Positions 1 to 12,423 of a stretch of 64,000 nucleotides of DNA are shown here, piece by piece. Origin of the DNA: Batillaria attramentaria (Eukaryota; Mollusca; Gastropoda; Batillariidae); contig JACVVK020000088.1 in the NCBI GenBank assembly GCA_018292915.2, positions 789,501-853,500 on the forward strand. Direction: 5' to 3'. Positions within the stretch are counted from its first letter, which is position 1. Every line of letters starts with the position of its first letter. A model generated the notes under the pieces. The model searched no databases. It was not told the origin of the DNA and worked only from the letters and a program-made list of their open reading frames with translations. The position numbers were made by a program, and so were the translations under genes.

Positions 1-1740
1 ATAAACAAACAAAAACTGAATGAAAAAATCAATCCTGTCCAGGTCAAGAACTCCATTCTTAGTTCTGTGTCCAAGTCATAATCTTTGCCTCCAAGTACTG
101 CATGGTATCACATGGACAGTTGCCAAACCACCACACTACATCACTAAATTGTGCCTCAACTTCATTTGCTGAGTGCTTCCACTGGCAACTGACTATGAAC
201 CACAAATACTGAAACGGATGTGCACTAAAGGGTTTTACTTCGAAAGAGCATGTAACCGATCAAGGGACTTGATTCAGTGAAGTATGTAGTTTTACAATAT
301 CTGATACACTGTACATGAAGCTGCTACTATATAGGCAGTAGGGGCAAGCTGACGTAGTGCCTGACGTCAAGTACTGGCGCCGATGTGGCCGCACCTGGCA
401 GGCTGGTACTGCATCACCGGTGTGCAGCAGATGTGCGAGTCGCTCAGGAACATTTCCAGGTAGGCGCTGTATGCTGCCGTTATCCACCGCTCACGCCAGC
501 GAAAGAGGATTTCATTTACTGCTGGCAAAAGCAGCGGTTGGGCGTGTGCCATGAACCGGTACACGCTCGAATACTGACGTGAACTAGAAACTACAAAACA
601 GCAGCAGGATGCTTTGACTACCGAGGAACTGAAAGAAACCCAGAAAAGCACTTCGCGGCGGACCCTTTTTTTTTTTTTTGGCTGCTTGTGGTAAACTGTG
701 GCGGCGGATGTGCTTATACTGTGCTTACACATTACCACCTTTTACAACAACGATCCGTCGCCGGGGATCTTGTCAAAAGTACTGTCAGGTGAAGTGGGGA
801 ATCATTCGTGTGGTTCTCCAGGAAACTGAGATCAGTGGCCGGACCGCCGCCAGTTCAGATCTATCTATAGACAAGTGTGGCCCAAGTTCCGGCGAACGTT
901 CATCTGAGACAGTGCGAGATCTACGCCAGTAGCGAAGTGTGATGTACACACCAGCACTTAGGAACTGAGTCAGTACCCTGCTGTGTAAATGTGGACAGAC
1001 AACTGCAGCTGATGAGCAAGACCGAACGTAAACCACTACTCTGTACAGCCACAGATAGTCGAAACTAATAAATTATGGCAGTTGTAGCCGATAACCACCA
1101 GCGCCAAGGCTACGTGTCTATTCTTCATTCATCTGCGGATACTTTCTCGGACCCTGTGGCAGGTGTTCACGATCGGTAAGAAATAAATCAGATGGCTCAT
1201 ATCTGAAAACGTGATGATCACGGCTGAATTCGCTGCGAGGCATGTGCACCCCCCGCCCCCCTTCCCCCCTTTCTCGGTGGAACTGGATGCCACTGGATGC
1301 CAAAGGATGCTGAGGGAGGGTGGGTAGATGAAAACGCACTTGTGAACATCCAATGAGCTAGTTAATTAAATTTGTCAAATAATGTTGCCCGCAAAAACAT
1401 CACAGAAGAAAGATCCTTGCTCCGCCTTTGCCTGCATTACTGCGTTGTCATGGAAATCTGAAGTAACTGAATTTTGAGAATAGTGCTAGTATTGCACACT
1501 TTCTTGCTCTATTCCAAAAATCGACTTACACTAAAATTCCATGACAACGGTGATTATCTAACCAGACACTGACGGTTCACATAAAAAAAATGAGCAGGCA
1601 TTTTCCAAACTAGACTTTTCTCAGTGTCATCCCATCAGTTTGCTATGCAACATTTTTACAGTACATATGACTGTTTTAGTCCCAAACGCCTCGTGCAAGT
1701 TTTACTGCTGGCCTGAGTGTGCAAACCAAGCAAGGCATCA

Positions 1741-1772
<32 letters not shown>

Positions 1773-2208
1773 GCTCATTCCTGGTTGATTCATGTCAGGA
1801 AACTTGGCTTCTTTCATCCCTATGGATGCGCCTTGTGTCCCCAGGGCAGACCAGACCACTCCAGTTAAAAGAACAGGGGACAGTTTGAAGTTGATGACAC
1901 TTTTTCAGCTGAATGTGAGCAAATTCACATAAGCTCTTCATGACAAACGAGCAGATATTCTTCAAATAATGTTTGAACAAGGAGCTCTAACTTCATACTC
2001 CAGAGTTGAACAGATGCAAATCCATGGTTTGAAGAGACGGACTGTTGTGAACATTTGTGTGGTAATCTGTAATGGCCACAGAGAGTACATGTATCATGAT
2101 GCACTCTGCTCCGGTCACTTTATCCAGAAAACAGTTTGCAATTAAAAATGTGCATTGTCGTTCATTCCATACAGGGGCATCCACGGTGACCATCTTCATT
2201 ATTCTGGG
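1..2208. other. No gene recognised; upstream of the channel gene
   Basis: I see no conserved coding sequence here. Open frames are short and overlap on both strands. The only structure noted is a spaced 12 bp inverted repeat (GTTGTCATGGAA at 1444-1455 and its complement at 1537-1548) and a short CT/TA microsatellite. The stretch could hold 5' untranslated exons of the channel gene starting at 2209. Confidence 0.5.
1741..1770. repeat. (CT)n(TA)n microsatellite
   Basis: A run of CT dinucleotides passes directly into a run of TA dinucleotides. Simple sequence, no coding content. Confidence 0.9.
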
Positions 2209-5200
2209 ATGAGCAAGTTTGGAACATATCCAGAACACAGAATAGCACATCAGCGAAGAACCATCTATCATCCCCAGCGACGATACTATCATCGTAAAAA
2301 TGCCATCACTCTGATCACGGAACTTGGGTCAGAAAGCAATGCCCATGGGCTAGCGAAAATTGTCACATCAAGTGATACTAAGCGAAAGGTATGTTGCTGA
2401 TGCCAAAGATCTGTTCAGGTAGTGTTCATCAATGCACTTGACGCAGAAGAGAGAATAAGAAAATACAATAAATTAGACTTTCCACATTTTAAATTGCACA
2501 TGTATATTTTTATTTACCTTTTTTGGTATTGTACAACTAAACCACAACCTAACTCTTCGGCACACCATGTCAAGTATGCAAATGCACAAAGTATTCTTGC
2601 ATACCACTATTGTGTACCCCCAGACACTCCTGTACATCAAGTGTCGTATCAAGTTCACCAAATAAAAGTTTCAGGTTCATCAGAAGTCAGATAAACTTGA
2701 CATGGTGCGTTGAAGAGCTTATGTGTAATACCAGCTTGTCTTGGCCAATTCACTAACTGAACCTCAGCAAAAGGAGATTGGTATAACACAAGAGTGTGTA
2801 CTGGATTGGTATCACACAAGAATGTGTACTGGATTAGTATCACACAGGAGTACATGTAGCAGTTTTACCAATGTATTATTCATCTGTTCAAGTTGCCCTA
2901 TTCAGTGGCCAGAAATACGCTGATTTATACACAAAAATGGGTGCCAGTAGTGTGCTATAAACTCTTTCCTCCATTTGTTTGAATAACACAAGTGATTTCA
3001 CTAAAGAAAGATTATTCAGCTAAAACTACTGTCATCATCACATGTGGTTTAAGTTAACCTTTGGTTTTAACTACACATATTAAACATCAAATTAGACAAA
3101 AGTAGACCAAACATCAAGACAAAAATAAAACCTAGGATACCAGGGTAAATAAAAGAATTCAAAAGAACACCTGGTTAAATTAGGTCATTTGTAGAAGTTC
3201 TTTTGTTTGATTGCAGTATTTCTGTAATGATACATGTGTTATCACATCTGTGCAACGCAGGTAATCTGGGCACTTATGGTCATCATCGGCTTCACTGCAG
3301 CCACATTACAGCTGTCTCTTCTTGTCAGAAAGTACCTGGAGTTTCAAGTGGTGGAACTTTCTGAGATCAAAGACAGCATGCCGGTGGAATTTCCATCTGT
3401 CACTGTCTGCAACATTGAGCCCATTTCATGGCGAAAACTGCGTGTACTCTTTGAAAATCCTGACTTGGAACTGCTACAGTGGCTTAATTTTACTGCAAGG
3501 TATGAAGCATGTGATATTTCCAGGACAGTAAGATGACGAAGTTAAAAAGCGGGGAAGTAGTTCACAAAATCTGACTTGTCAGAGGCTAGTACCACTTAAA
3601 ATTTGACTGAAATCAGTAAAATGATTTCACAGATAGTGAAGAAGAGGAAATAAGTTCAATGTGGGTTTCCAGGCAGCTCCTTTACAGATGATCCAGGGTG
3701 TCAGGCTAGACCAGTGCATAAGTGATGCCTACACATTTAGAAATGAAATTCTGGTTCTATTATTTCTGGCTGTTCTCCTGCAGTAACACATTAGGGTAAA
3801 AGTACATGTACCGGTACTACAAAGTCTCATTCAGCACCATATACTTTCTTCTGATTTCTATGTATACTGTAACTGATGATTTTGTAGTCTGAACTTTGGT
3901 GACTGCACATGAATTCTCTTTAACTTTCAGCTTCCAGTTTGGTGATCAACATCCTCATCTTACATCTATCCGTGCATTTTATGAAAATCTTGGAGAGGAA
4001 GCAAAAAACATAAGCCATGATTTGCAAGATTTTCTAATCCACTGCAAATTCAACCAGGAACAGTGTGACATCACAAACTTCACAACAAGTTTTGATGGAA
4101 ACTACTTTAATTGCTTCACATTCAACAGTGGTGAACAACAGAAGAAGTTACTCATGCATGCTACAGGTCCACAAAATGGCCTTTCACTGATCATTTCTCT
4201 GGACAATGATGAGCCTCCTCTTGGGTCCTATGGTGTGTACAACATTGACTCGAACATCCTTCACAGTGCTGGTGTCAGGGTTGTGGTACATGCACCCAAT
4301 ACCATGCCAAGTCCTGTGAACCATGGCTTCGATATTCCACCTGGCTACTCCTCTTCCATAGGTTTGAAAGCTGTTCTGCACACCAGGCTCCCAGAACCAT
4401 ATGGAAACTGTACTCGGGACTCCTTGGCTGGTATGAACTACACAAACACCTTCTTTTCCTGCCTACAGGTGAGCGAGCACAATCTGAAGCCATTAGTCCA
4501 TAACTGTTCTTTGCTATGCACTGAACTTAAAAGGAAATTCTGATAGAAATTTACGCCATGTATCTTGTTCCAGTGTCTCTATTGCACAGTTGAAAAGGTT
4601 GGGTTTTTTGTTTGTTTTGATTTTAAGTGCATTTTATTGACCTAGCATATTTGTACATGTATACACAGATCATATAAACATTGTTTGTATTGAAGGGAAA
4701 TCTGAAATTGCAGCGTGCAGTGTGCTTACTCTATTGCCTCTGTTCAATACAACTTTTGGGTATATGCAGGTTTGCAAACAGCGGATCATTATTGATAAAT
4801 GCAAATGCAAGTCATCAGCACTGCCTGAGGTGGCTCCTGAAGTGACATTTTGTGGAGTGATTTCTAACTGGAAAGACATCCTTGCTGGACTAGCAGGATA
4901 CAAAAAGCTTGATGAGGTTCCTATCCCTTCACTTGCTTGTGAGGAGCGGGTCCTGCAGGAGCTGGCCAATGATCGCTCCTACGAGGTTACCTGTCAGTGC
5001 TACCAGCCTTGTTCAGAGACCACCTACCAGAAATCAGTTTCTCTATCTTACTGGCCTTTGGAGTTTTACCAGCTTCATGCACTACAAGTAAGTACAGAAA
5101 CTGCAGAAGCGATGGCTATAGTCTGCTGCTCAGTCTCATGTTAGGTGAAACTTTTCTTTCCCAACCAGGCTTATGTAGGATCCAAAATGAAGAAAAAGAT

Positions 5201-5916
5201 ACCGCTAAGTCATTGGAAGACTTCTCACTGTCTAAGTTTATTTTGTGGCCTTATGCACACGTAATGTACCTCACTGATAAGGCAAAACCATGCCCCTTTT
5301 ACCAAAAGATTGTACAAAAGAAGTATTTGAAATAAGTACTGTACACACTTATCTTCAAGAATGGAATCTTCTATGTTCCTATTGCACATCAATGCTGCAT
5401 TTCTGTCAACAGCTGTTCTATGGCACGGAAATCAAGCAGAACTTCATGCATGAGGCTTTCACTTTCCTCTCCGAACTGGCCAACTTGTCACAGCTCATGC
5501 TGAAGCGGAATGATTCCAGGACAGAAAATCTCCTAAAACAGAGCATGACCTTGTCTGAGAAAGAGAAAGCTGAGAGAGCATCCAATCTCATTCGACAGAA
5601 TCTCCTTCGTCTCAATATCTACCTTGAGGATCTCAGTGTTGTTGAATATCGCCAACTGCCTGCGTATGGACTAGCAGATCTGTTTGCTGATATTGGTGGT
5701 ACACTGGGATTGTGGATGGGTATATCTGTTCTCACAATCATGGAATTAATTGAACTGGTCATACGTCTCTTCTTTTTGCTATCAAATGCTGAAAACCACC
5801 TACCCAGCATGGACGATGATGCATATGCGGAAAATGGTATGCTGGGAAATCATGAGAAAGAATTCATGGATGCTACTGAATATGAATACAGAAATGGGAC
5901 AGAAACAACAGCTTGA
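2209..5916 (+). CDS. DEG/ENaC family sodium channel subunit, five exons
   Basis: Predicted two-pass, amiloride-sensitive-type cation channel of the plasma membrane. Exons 2209-2388, 3261-3499, 3931-4468, 4770-5087 and 5413-5916 join in frame at GT/AG sites and give 592 aa. The cytoplasmic N-terminus carries the family HG gating motif (H46-G47, context NAHGLAKI). TM1 follows at about 62-84, then FPSVTVCN. The cysteine-rich ectodomain includes YGNCT, a CKCKSS stretch and CQCYQPC just before the last exon. TM2 holds GGTLGLWMGIS with the G-x-S selectivity motif at 528-530. The ATG at 2209 is the first in frame, because an in-frame TAA lies at 2143 and no ATG lies between; a coding exon joined at the AG at 2173-2174 is also possible. 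Length is normal for the family. I cannot assign a subfamily (peptide-gated FaNaC-like or other). Confidence 0.9.
2773..2852. repeat. 28 bp minisatellite, about 3 copies, in channel intron 1
   Basis: Three successive copies of a unit resembling GATTGGTATCACACAAGA plus TGTGTACTG, with a few substitutions between copies. It lies in the intron between the first two channel exons. Confidence 0.8.
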
Positions 5917-6414
5917 GCTGTTTCTAACATTGTTCATTTTCATAGAAAGTAGTAAAACTTCATGTGCTTGAGCCACCTTGTGGCAGTGTACAGCTCAGGT
6001 GGTTGAGCCTCACACTCCACATCTGAAAGTTGTGGGTTAAATCATGATAATGTGCAAACTTTGTAAAGATTCTTTTTTCCAGAGACCATGTTGTGGAAAT
6101 CCTCTTTGTAGTGCACAAAATTTGTAGAACCTCAGAACACTCACCCACCGTCACAACTGGTTAATCAACTGGTTGGAGTTAGCACCATCAAAGAGCGAGC
6201 ACGTAAATCAAGAAAGGTCAGGTACCTGTCGCCTGCAAGATGGCTGTTTACTGTTGATGTCTCAGAAAATGTGTGCAGTTCAGAAAACATTTCATATGCG
6301 TGTACTTGGCATTCATTATTTTGACTGTTTATTCCCTATACCTGTGGGTACTATCAAAGCAAATCTTCTATACAAACTAGCCAATGCACTGTTGCACTTA
6401 TCTTTGACAAACAC

Positions 6415-7427
6415 AACTAGAGAGGCAGAAGCCTCCATGGCTCCCTTGTGACACAGGTCAAGGTCATTCACAAAAGTATGTTTGTAGAGCTCTTATCACT
6501 ATCCAGTATCATGCTAAGTGATGTGTCTGGCGCTCTGAGTTCCTGGCAATATTACAATTTTCCCCAAAACAGTTTGTACAGCCTTGACCTTTGGTCAAAG
6601 TCATTCAAAAGAGATCTCATCAATGTCTATCATCATGCCAAGTTTGATGCCTCTAGCATTTGTAGTTCCTCCGAAAACAGTAATGTTAAAATTCACAATA
6701 GACAGCTTTAATGACCTTGACCTTCAGTCAAGGTCATTCAGAAAGGTAGGTCTCATTGCTGTCTATCATCACGCCTCATTTGGTGCCTCTACTGTTTGTT
6801 GTTTTGAAGAAAATGCCAAGGTTAAAGTTTCCAAAAAAAAAAAAAAAAAAGCTTGCATGACCTTGACCTTGAATAAAAGTCACTGAACACAGGTATGTCT
6901 GTAAAGGTGCTGCCAATGTCAATCATCGCACGTAGTTTGATGCTTCTGATTCTTCTAGATACTGAGAAAATGCAAATGTAAAATTTCCGAACACTGTTTC
7001 AATGACCTTGACCTTTAGTCAAGGTCATTTAAGATGGTATGTGTGCATAGGTCTTATCACTGTCTATCAGCATGCCAGGTTTGGCACCTCTGCTGTTCAT
7101 TGTTTCTGAGAAAATGCCAATGTTAAGGTTTCACAAAACTATCTTGTACGGCCTTGACCTTGACAGAAGGTCACTGACTACATGTATATCTGTAAAGTTC
7201 TTATCAATGTCTATCATCATGCAAAGTTTAAAACCTCTGGCATTTGTAGATTACGAGAAAATGCCAATGTAAAATTTTCAAACAGAGAGCTTTAGTGACC
7301 TTGACCTTGGGTCAAGGTCATTCAAAATGATATGTTTTGAAAGGTCTTGTGCTAGTCTATCAGCATGCCAAGTTTGGTGCCTCTACTGTTTGTAGATTCT
7401 GAGAAAATGACAACGTTAAAGTTTTCT

Positions 7428-7472
<45 letters not shown>

Positions 7473-7533
7473 GACAGACAGACGACGGAGGGTTAATACA
7501 TAGACTCCCATTGTTACACAAGGAAGCCAAAAA
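6415..7533 (+). mobile_element. Tandem-unit dispersed element with nuclear-receptor motifs, copy A
   Basis: The element begins AACTAGAGAGGCAGAAGCC and ends GGAAGCCAAAAA after a (CA)n(CAGA)n tail. Its core is about seven units of roughly 145 bp. Each opens with TGACCTTGACCTT and an opposed TCAAGGTCA, then a shared block (ATCATGCCAAGTTTGGTGCC, then GAGAAAATGCCAATGTTAAA). The subterminal blocks CTCCCTTGTG near the start and CACAAGGGAG near the end of sister copies are inverted complements. Known molluscan elements with a tandem core and microsatellite tail (the pearl/HINE type of Helentron derivative) have this layout; that assignment is an inference. It encodes no protein. Confidence 0.85.
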
Positions 7534-7844
7534 GCACAAGAAACAGTTTTGACATTAAATATAAAAAATCATTATTTTTAAAGTAACTGAAGATGACTTT
7601 CAGGTGTTTTTCTTTGAAGGTTTGAATTGATATTTGTTGGCATTCGTGGGCTGAACACTCCCAGGGTAATCCCCTTGGACGAGAGGATTATGTGTGTGAC
7701 CTATTTTCAATTGCCTCGCCATGTGGGCAGCCACACTCAATCTTTGGAAGACTTTAAATCTGTTGCCAGAGGGTAATGGTTGTTACGATAGAAGCTTTCC
7801 ATGGCTGAAGATAATCCCGGAATAACAATGATAGCAACAACAAT

Positions 7845-8360
7845 TTTCTGTAGCACCAGCCCCAATAGTGTAGTGATTAGCACTTCGGACCATGAACCGG
7901 GAGACCCGGGTTCGAGTCCCAACTGAGGCACGCGGGATTTTTCTTACCTAGGTCAGCTCCTACCTAGAGCAGGTGTGTTACAGGCCCAAAGGGGAAGCCG
8001 TTGCCACACAGCCAAGATTCATCCACTTCACGGGTGCAACTTTGAGTGTGCTTCCCTTGGTATGACACATTTTATGATGTGGATGATTATACAGCCGGCC
8101 CCACAGGTGCCGTACTTCCCGGGCCTGGTTTAGGCCAGGATATTTATGATAGGAAGCATGGAATGCAGCCCCGCAGTCCCAAACCACACGGACCACCATA
8201 GCATCATCTTACCATTATCCTCATCTCCATCATCATGCATAACAAAAATTGCCCCAGCTTTCAAGCTCTCCATCGATTCCACCCATGACCTGGGAGGAAC
8301 ACAACTGGAGCTGGCCAAGAGTTGGGGCAGCAAAAAAAAAAAAAAAAAAATTTCTGTAGC
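7845..8360 (+). mobile_element. tRNA-derived SINE with poly(A) tail and 10 bp target duplication
   Basis: The direct repeat TTTCTGTAGC lies at 7845-7854 and again at 8351-8360, exactly flanking an insert of 496 bp. The insert starts with a tRNA-like head: an A-box-like TAGTGTAGTGATT near 7866 and a perfect B box GGTTCGAGTCC at 7909-7919. An unrelated body follows, ending in a run of about 19 A at 8332-8350. This is the structure expected of a SINE copied by target-primed reverse transcription. No coding sequence is present. Confidence 0.9.
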
Positions 8361-10104
8361 CTCACGATTCTGGCCAAAACAACACCGACTTTCATGCAAG
8401 GTGGAAACTATATGTCAGGCTTTGTCATCACTCTAAACCTTTGACAAACAAATGCTTTACCCTCCCCCCGCCCATCCACTGTGCACATCTTAGTGGAAAA
8501 CAAAAAGCACACCCTGTTAAACCACCCAACAGGAGTATTCTAGTGTATTTTGAAAACACAGGCAACTGGGCTGCACATCTGACGCAACCAATCAGATCGA
8601 CTGAAGAAGAAGAAAACACAGTTGTACACCTGTACTTTGACCATTTTTGTTGTTGTTTTCGCATGATACATATATTAAATCATAATTTCTACCGAAGTTT
8701 TCTTTGTTGAACATACTATTTCAATCCCTGGTTTTGTCTTTTATGCAAAAATAAAACTATAATATGCAGATCTTGTTTGGTTGAACGCAGTGCTGGTGTC
8801 CTTGTGTATGTGCTGTACCTGAATTGTGAAATTGTCTATTTCAAGAAATAGGCAAGTGACTTTGCCTACAGAGTGAAATGATTTTGAACATGTAGCTAAT
8901 TCATGAAACAGGCAACCAACTGTTAACAGGATATTGACCAGAATTCACACACTTGTACTGAACACAAGACCCAAGGGAAAAAAAGGGTCTCTACCAGATG
9001 TCTCTAGTGTTTATAGTTTGTGGCTCTGTGGGCGAGAGGTTGAGGTAGGTGGTGGTGATGTCAGATTTATCTTTTTTGGGTTCTTCAGTTCGCCCAGTTT
9101 GTCAACTAGGCAGTTTGTTTAAATCATGAGATAGGTAGCCGATTTCATGAATTAAGCTGCCTATTTCATAAACAGTCAACTTTTCTAAATCATTTCACAT
9201 TATATGTAATGTATGTGCTGCCTAGTTCACAAGTTCAGCAAAGTAACTTGTCTATTTCATTACAGATGTAATTAGGTAATTTCAAAACTTAGGTACAGCA
9301 TGTGTGTGTGTGTGTGTGTCAGTATATATGTGAACTTTGCCAATAATCATCTGTGTATGTGTGTGAGAGAAATTTGAGCATTTTCAAAAGAGAGAAATAT
9401 CACACATAGTCCAGACGTTTTCACAAAACCAAAATGTTACAAACTGTTATAATTGGGATCATTTACCTTTGCAGATGTTATAGATCACTGGATCACTCAT
9501 ACCGAGACAAAGGTCACTCACACAGCAAGTGAGCACCTGGCTTGGCTCAAAGTGGGTGCATGCCAGATTACTTCAAGAACTTTGTGAACCTTTTCCTGAC
9601 AAGCGCAGGTGACCCCCCCCCCCCCCCCAATACCATGGACAGATACTCTAGCTCTTGGAATATTAACAATCCCAGGGGTAGCCACGCCTAACATGAAGCC
9701 AACACACCTGTCTCTTGAAAGAAGTTAGAGAAACTTTTTGTTACAAGAATTCATCACAACTATCTTGACTGCACCTGTCTAGCACCCCATACATTCCACA
9801 ATAAGTAAATAAGCAAATGACATAAACCAAGCAGCCATACTACATATGAAGTCACTTGTTTTGGGTAACACTATTATATGCATGTTCATGAATGGTTTGA
9901 TGTTCTTTGACATTTTTGACAACATTGTTTCGACTGGATTGAAGCAGAATGGCTGTAAGCACACAAGAAAGCCTGATGGACAATGATGCAGGTGTAACTC
10001 AAACAGCAATTTAGGAAAACGTAAGTCATCGATGTTGATGCATATGGCGCACCAGAACATGCTCTGCAGCCAGGGATGAGTGTTGTCTGTATGTGTTTGT
10101 GTGC
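8361..10104. other. No gene; degenerate palindromic words
   Basis: No conserved coding frame is visible. Between about 8830 and 9290 short words of the type CTATTTCATGAAATAGGCA recur in both orientations with mutations. A short (TG)n lies at 9301-9320 and a C run near 9610. Confidence 0.5.
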
Positions 10105-10440
10105 ATGTGTGCGCACCTGTATCTAAAAAAATCTCAACCAAATAGCTTCAAATTTGGGTTGTCCCAATTTATCTAGGTTTTAGATTAGAGCCTCCGAGTG
10201 ATTTGTGATTGCAACAATACTTTTGGACTTACCGCCCTTTCAAGAAAAGTTGGTTGTCTGACGTTTTGAGCCATAGAATTTGTTTAAATCACTCAATATT
10301 TTGGCTGTTCATAGCATGAATATGGACTCTGAACAGATAAAAGTTTGGAAGTGGTCACTCATATGTACCTCATTTGACAGTGCAGGTGAACCCATTCTGT
10401 ATGCAGATAATGTGTCTCTGACATCATAAAAAATGTACAA
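10105..10440 (+). repeat. Diverged repeat unit related to 30130-30800
   Basis: Shared blocks such as TTTAAATCACTCAATATTTT, CATGAATATGGACTCTGAAC and the phrase near AAAAGTTGGTTGTCTGACGTTT recur in two tandem units at 30.1-30.8 kb. This is a non-coding dispersed repeat. Confidence 0.7.
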
Positions 10441-10700
10441 AACTAGAGAGGCAGAAGTCTCCTTGGCTCACTTGTGAGATGGGTCAAGGTCATTCAAAAG
10501 AGTATGTTTGTAAAGCTCTTATCAATATCTATCATCATACCAAGTAAGATGTCTCTAGTGTTTATAGTTCCTGTCAAAATGGCAATATTTTCCCAGCACA
10601 GCTTATATGGCCTTGACTTGGGGACAAGGTCATTCAAATGAGACCTGCCAGTAAAGATCTTATCAATGTCTATCATTATGCCAAGTTTGGCTCAAGGTCA
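10440..10700 (+). mobile_element. Nuclear-receptor-motif element, copy B (5' fragment)
   Basis: It begins AAACTAGAGAGGCAGAAG, as the other copies do. It keeps GGTCAAGGTCATTC and the ATCATTATGCCAAGTTTGG block but stops after about 260 bp, without the microsatellite tail. Confidence 0.8.
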
Positions 10701-10764
10701 AAAGCAAACAATTTTCAGTAATTTTAGTATTTTTCATCTGCGTTAGCAGTTTACTGTATGCCTT

Positions 10765-11390
10765 TTTAAAACTCTCTGGGTCTCCCTTGACTGTTCTCTG
10801 GACGCACTTGTTTTTCAATGGTGTGACCGGTCGTCAGCCATATTGTAGTTTGTTACTTCAGCTGACATTGTGACTCTCTGTGACTTTCCACAATGTTGTA
10901 TCTCTTGGAATAGCTTTTGGGTGCAGCGCCGTGGCATAGTTCATTTTCAGGCTGTTTCAAAGTTATTCACAGAGTCTTCTGTAACAGGCTGCAAAATAAT
11001 GCAAGAAGAAACAGCCTGAAAATGAGCTGTGCCATGGCGCCGCTCCCAAAAGCTATTCCCCAGAGATATGACACCGTGGAAGGATCAGAGAAAGTCAAAA
11101 CGTCAGCTGAAGTCACAAAATTCAGTATGGCTTTCAGGCTGTTTCTTCGTGCATTATGGAGCAGCCTGCTACAGAGGACTCTGTGAATAACCATGAAACA
11201 GCCTGAAAATGAACTATGCCACGGCGCCGCTTCCCAAAGCTATCCCAGAGATATGACACCATGGAAAGTCACAGAAAGTCACGATGTCAGCTGAAGTCAC
11301 AAAATTCAATATGGCGGATGACCTGTCACATTGTTGAAAAACGTGTGTCCAGTGGACAGTCAAGGGTGACCCAGAAAACACAGGCAAAGA
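10765..11390. repeat. Long imperfect palindrome (fold-back element)
   Basis: The left arm (CCCTTGACTGTTC, then CAATGGTGTGACCGGTC, then CAGCCATATTG) is mirrored at the right end (CAATATGGCGGATGACC, then CAGTCAAGGGTGACC). Inside, GAAACAGCCTGAAAATGA and CGCCGTGGCAT-type blocks recur as both inverted and direct copies around 10930-11230. No transposase is present. Confidence 0.75.
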
Positions 11391-11576
11391 CCTAGGAGCA
11401 CTGAACCTAACGCACAGAAAACCGTTAAGTCCAGTGAATGGATCAAAACCGGCAAGACCAGGGCACAACAAATGGGGCCCAGAACACAAAAAAATCCTGA
11501 AGAAAGACAAGGCACACTAGCGGAGACTAGTCACTAGTTGAGCAGGAAGTAAAACTGAAGCTGAGCCCGTGTTCAC

Positions 11577-12415
11577 TAGAGGTGCACGATTTTATCGATA
11601 CATATCGGTATCGCGATTCAAAGGAATACTGATACGATATATCGATACGGTTTCCACATATCGATATATCGAGTACCCAAAAGTAACACTAGCAGACGCG
11701 AAACAGAAAGTGGATGCTCCTGAAAAAGAATATGAAGTAACTGACATGCCATGATCAGTTGATTAACTTGCTTCGGCTTCAAGTTAGGTGTATTGTTTCC
11801 TTGTTTAAGTTTCAATAAATCACATTTCTCATGGGATGAGACAGTCAGGAGACAATAGCAATAAGGCGACTGCAAAACTGTTTTGAACTGTTTACACATC
11901 TGGGGTGGGGGAGGGGGGGAGGACAAGAAGAGAATCACTCCATACATTTATCTTTTTTTCCGTTTGTTTGTTTATTCATGACCCATTTTACTCTCTATAT
12001 GTTTCATAAAAAAGAAACTCATTTTCAATGACGGTTTATTTCTCACTTTAAGTTTTGTCTGAAAGTTAAGCAGCTGCTGTCGAGAAGACATGATGATCGA
12101 GGGCGTTGCTTTGATTGCCTCCTTTTTGAGTTTTATAACGTACAGACATACATACAAAATAAACGTTTTTATTTTGAAGGGTTAACCAAAGAGTCTTTCT
12201 GTCTGTCGGTCGGTCTGTCTGTCTGTCTGTCTCACTCTCTCCCTCTCTCTGCATGGTGTGACTGTGTAGGCATTCACATTTTTGTGACTGTGCACTAAAA
12301 TTGATCACTTGGTGGAAGCTTTTGCAGATGCCGATATATCGATTAAAAATATCGATACAAAACAAAACTATCGCGATAATATCGATACGACTTTTCGTAT
12401 CGATATGCATCTCTA
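11577..12415. mobile_element. hAT-type non-autonomous element, 8 bp target duplication
   Basis: GTGTTCAC at 11569-11576 is repeated exactly at 12416-12423. The 839 bp between them start TAGAGGTGCACG and end CATCTCTA, an inverted pair of TAGAGRTGCA type. An 8 bp duplication and this kind of terminus are typical of hAT elements. Both subterminal regions are crowded with ATCGATA words (for example TATCGATATATCGA). The centre holds unrelated sequence with a GTCT/CT simple repeat and no transposase. Confidence 0.9.
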
Positions 12416-12423
12416 GTGTTCAC

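Noticed and set aside
3234..3260. ATG at 3234 as the channel start codon
   Set aside because: Starting here would remove the HG motif exon. The exon at 2209-2388 supplies that motif in matching phase, and AG at 3259-3260 is the acceptor.
7431..7482. CRISPR-like array from repeated units in the 6.4-7.5 kb element
   Set aside because: The units are about 145 bp, diverged, eukaryotic and lack unique equal-length spacers.
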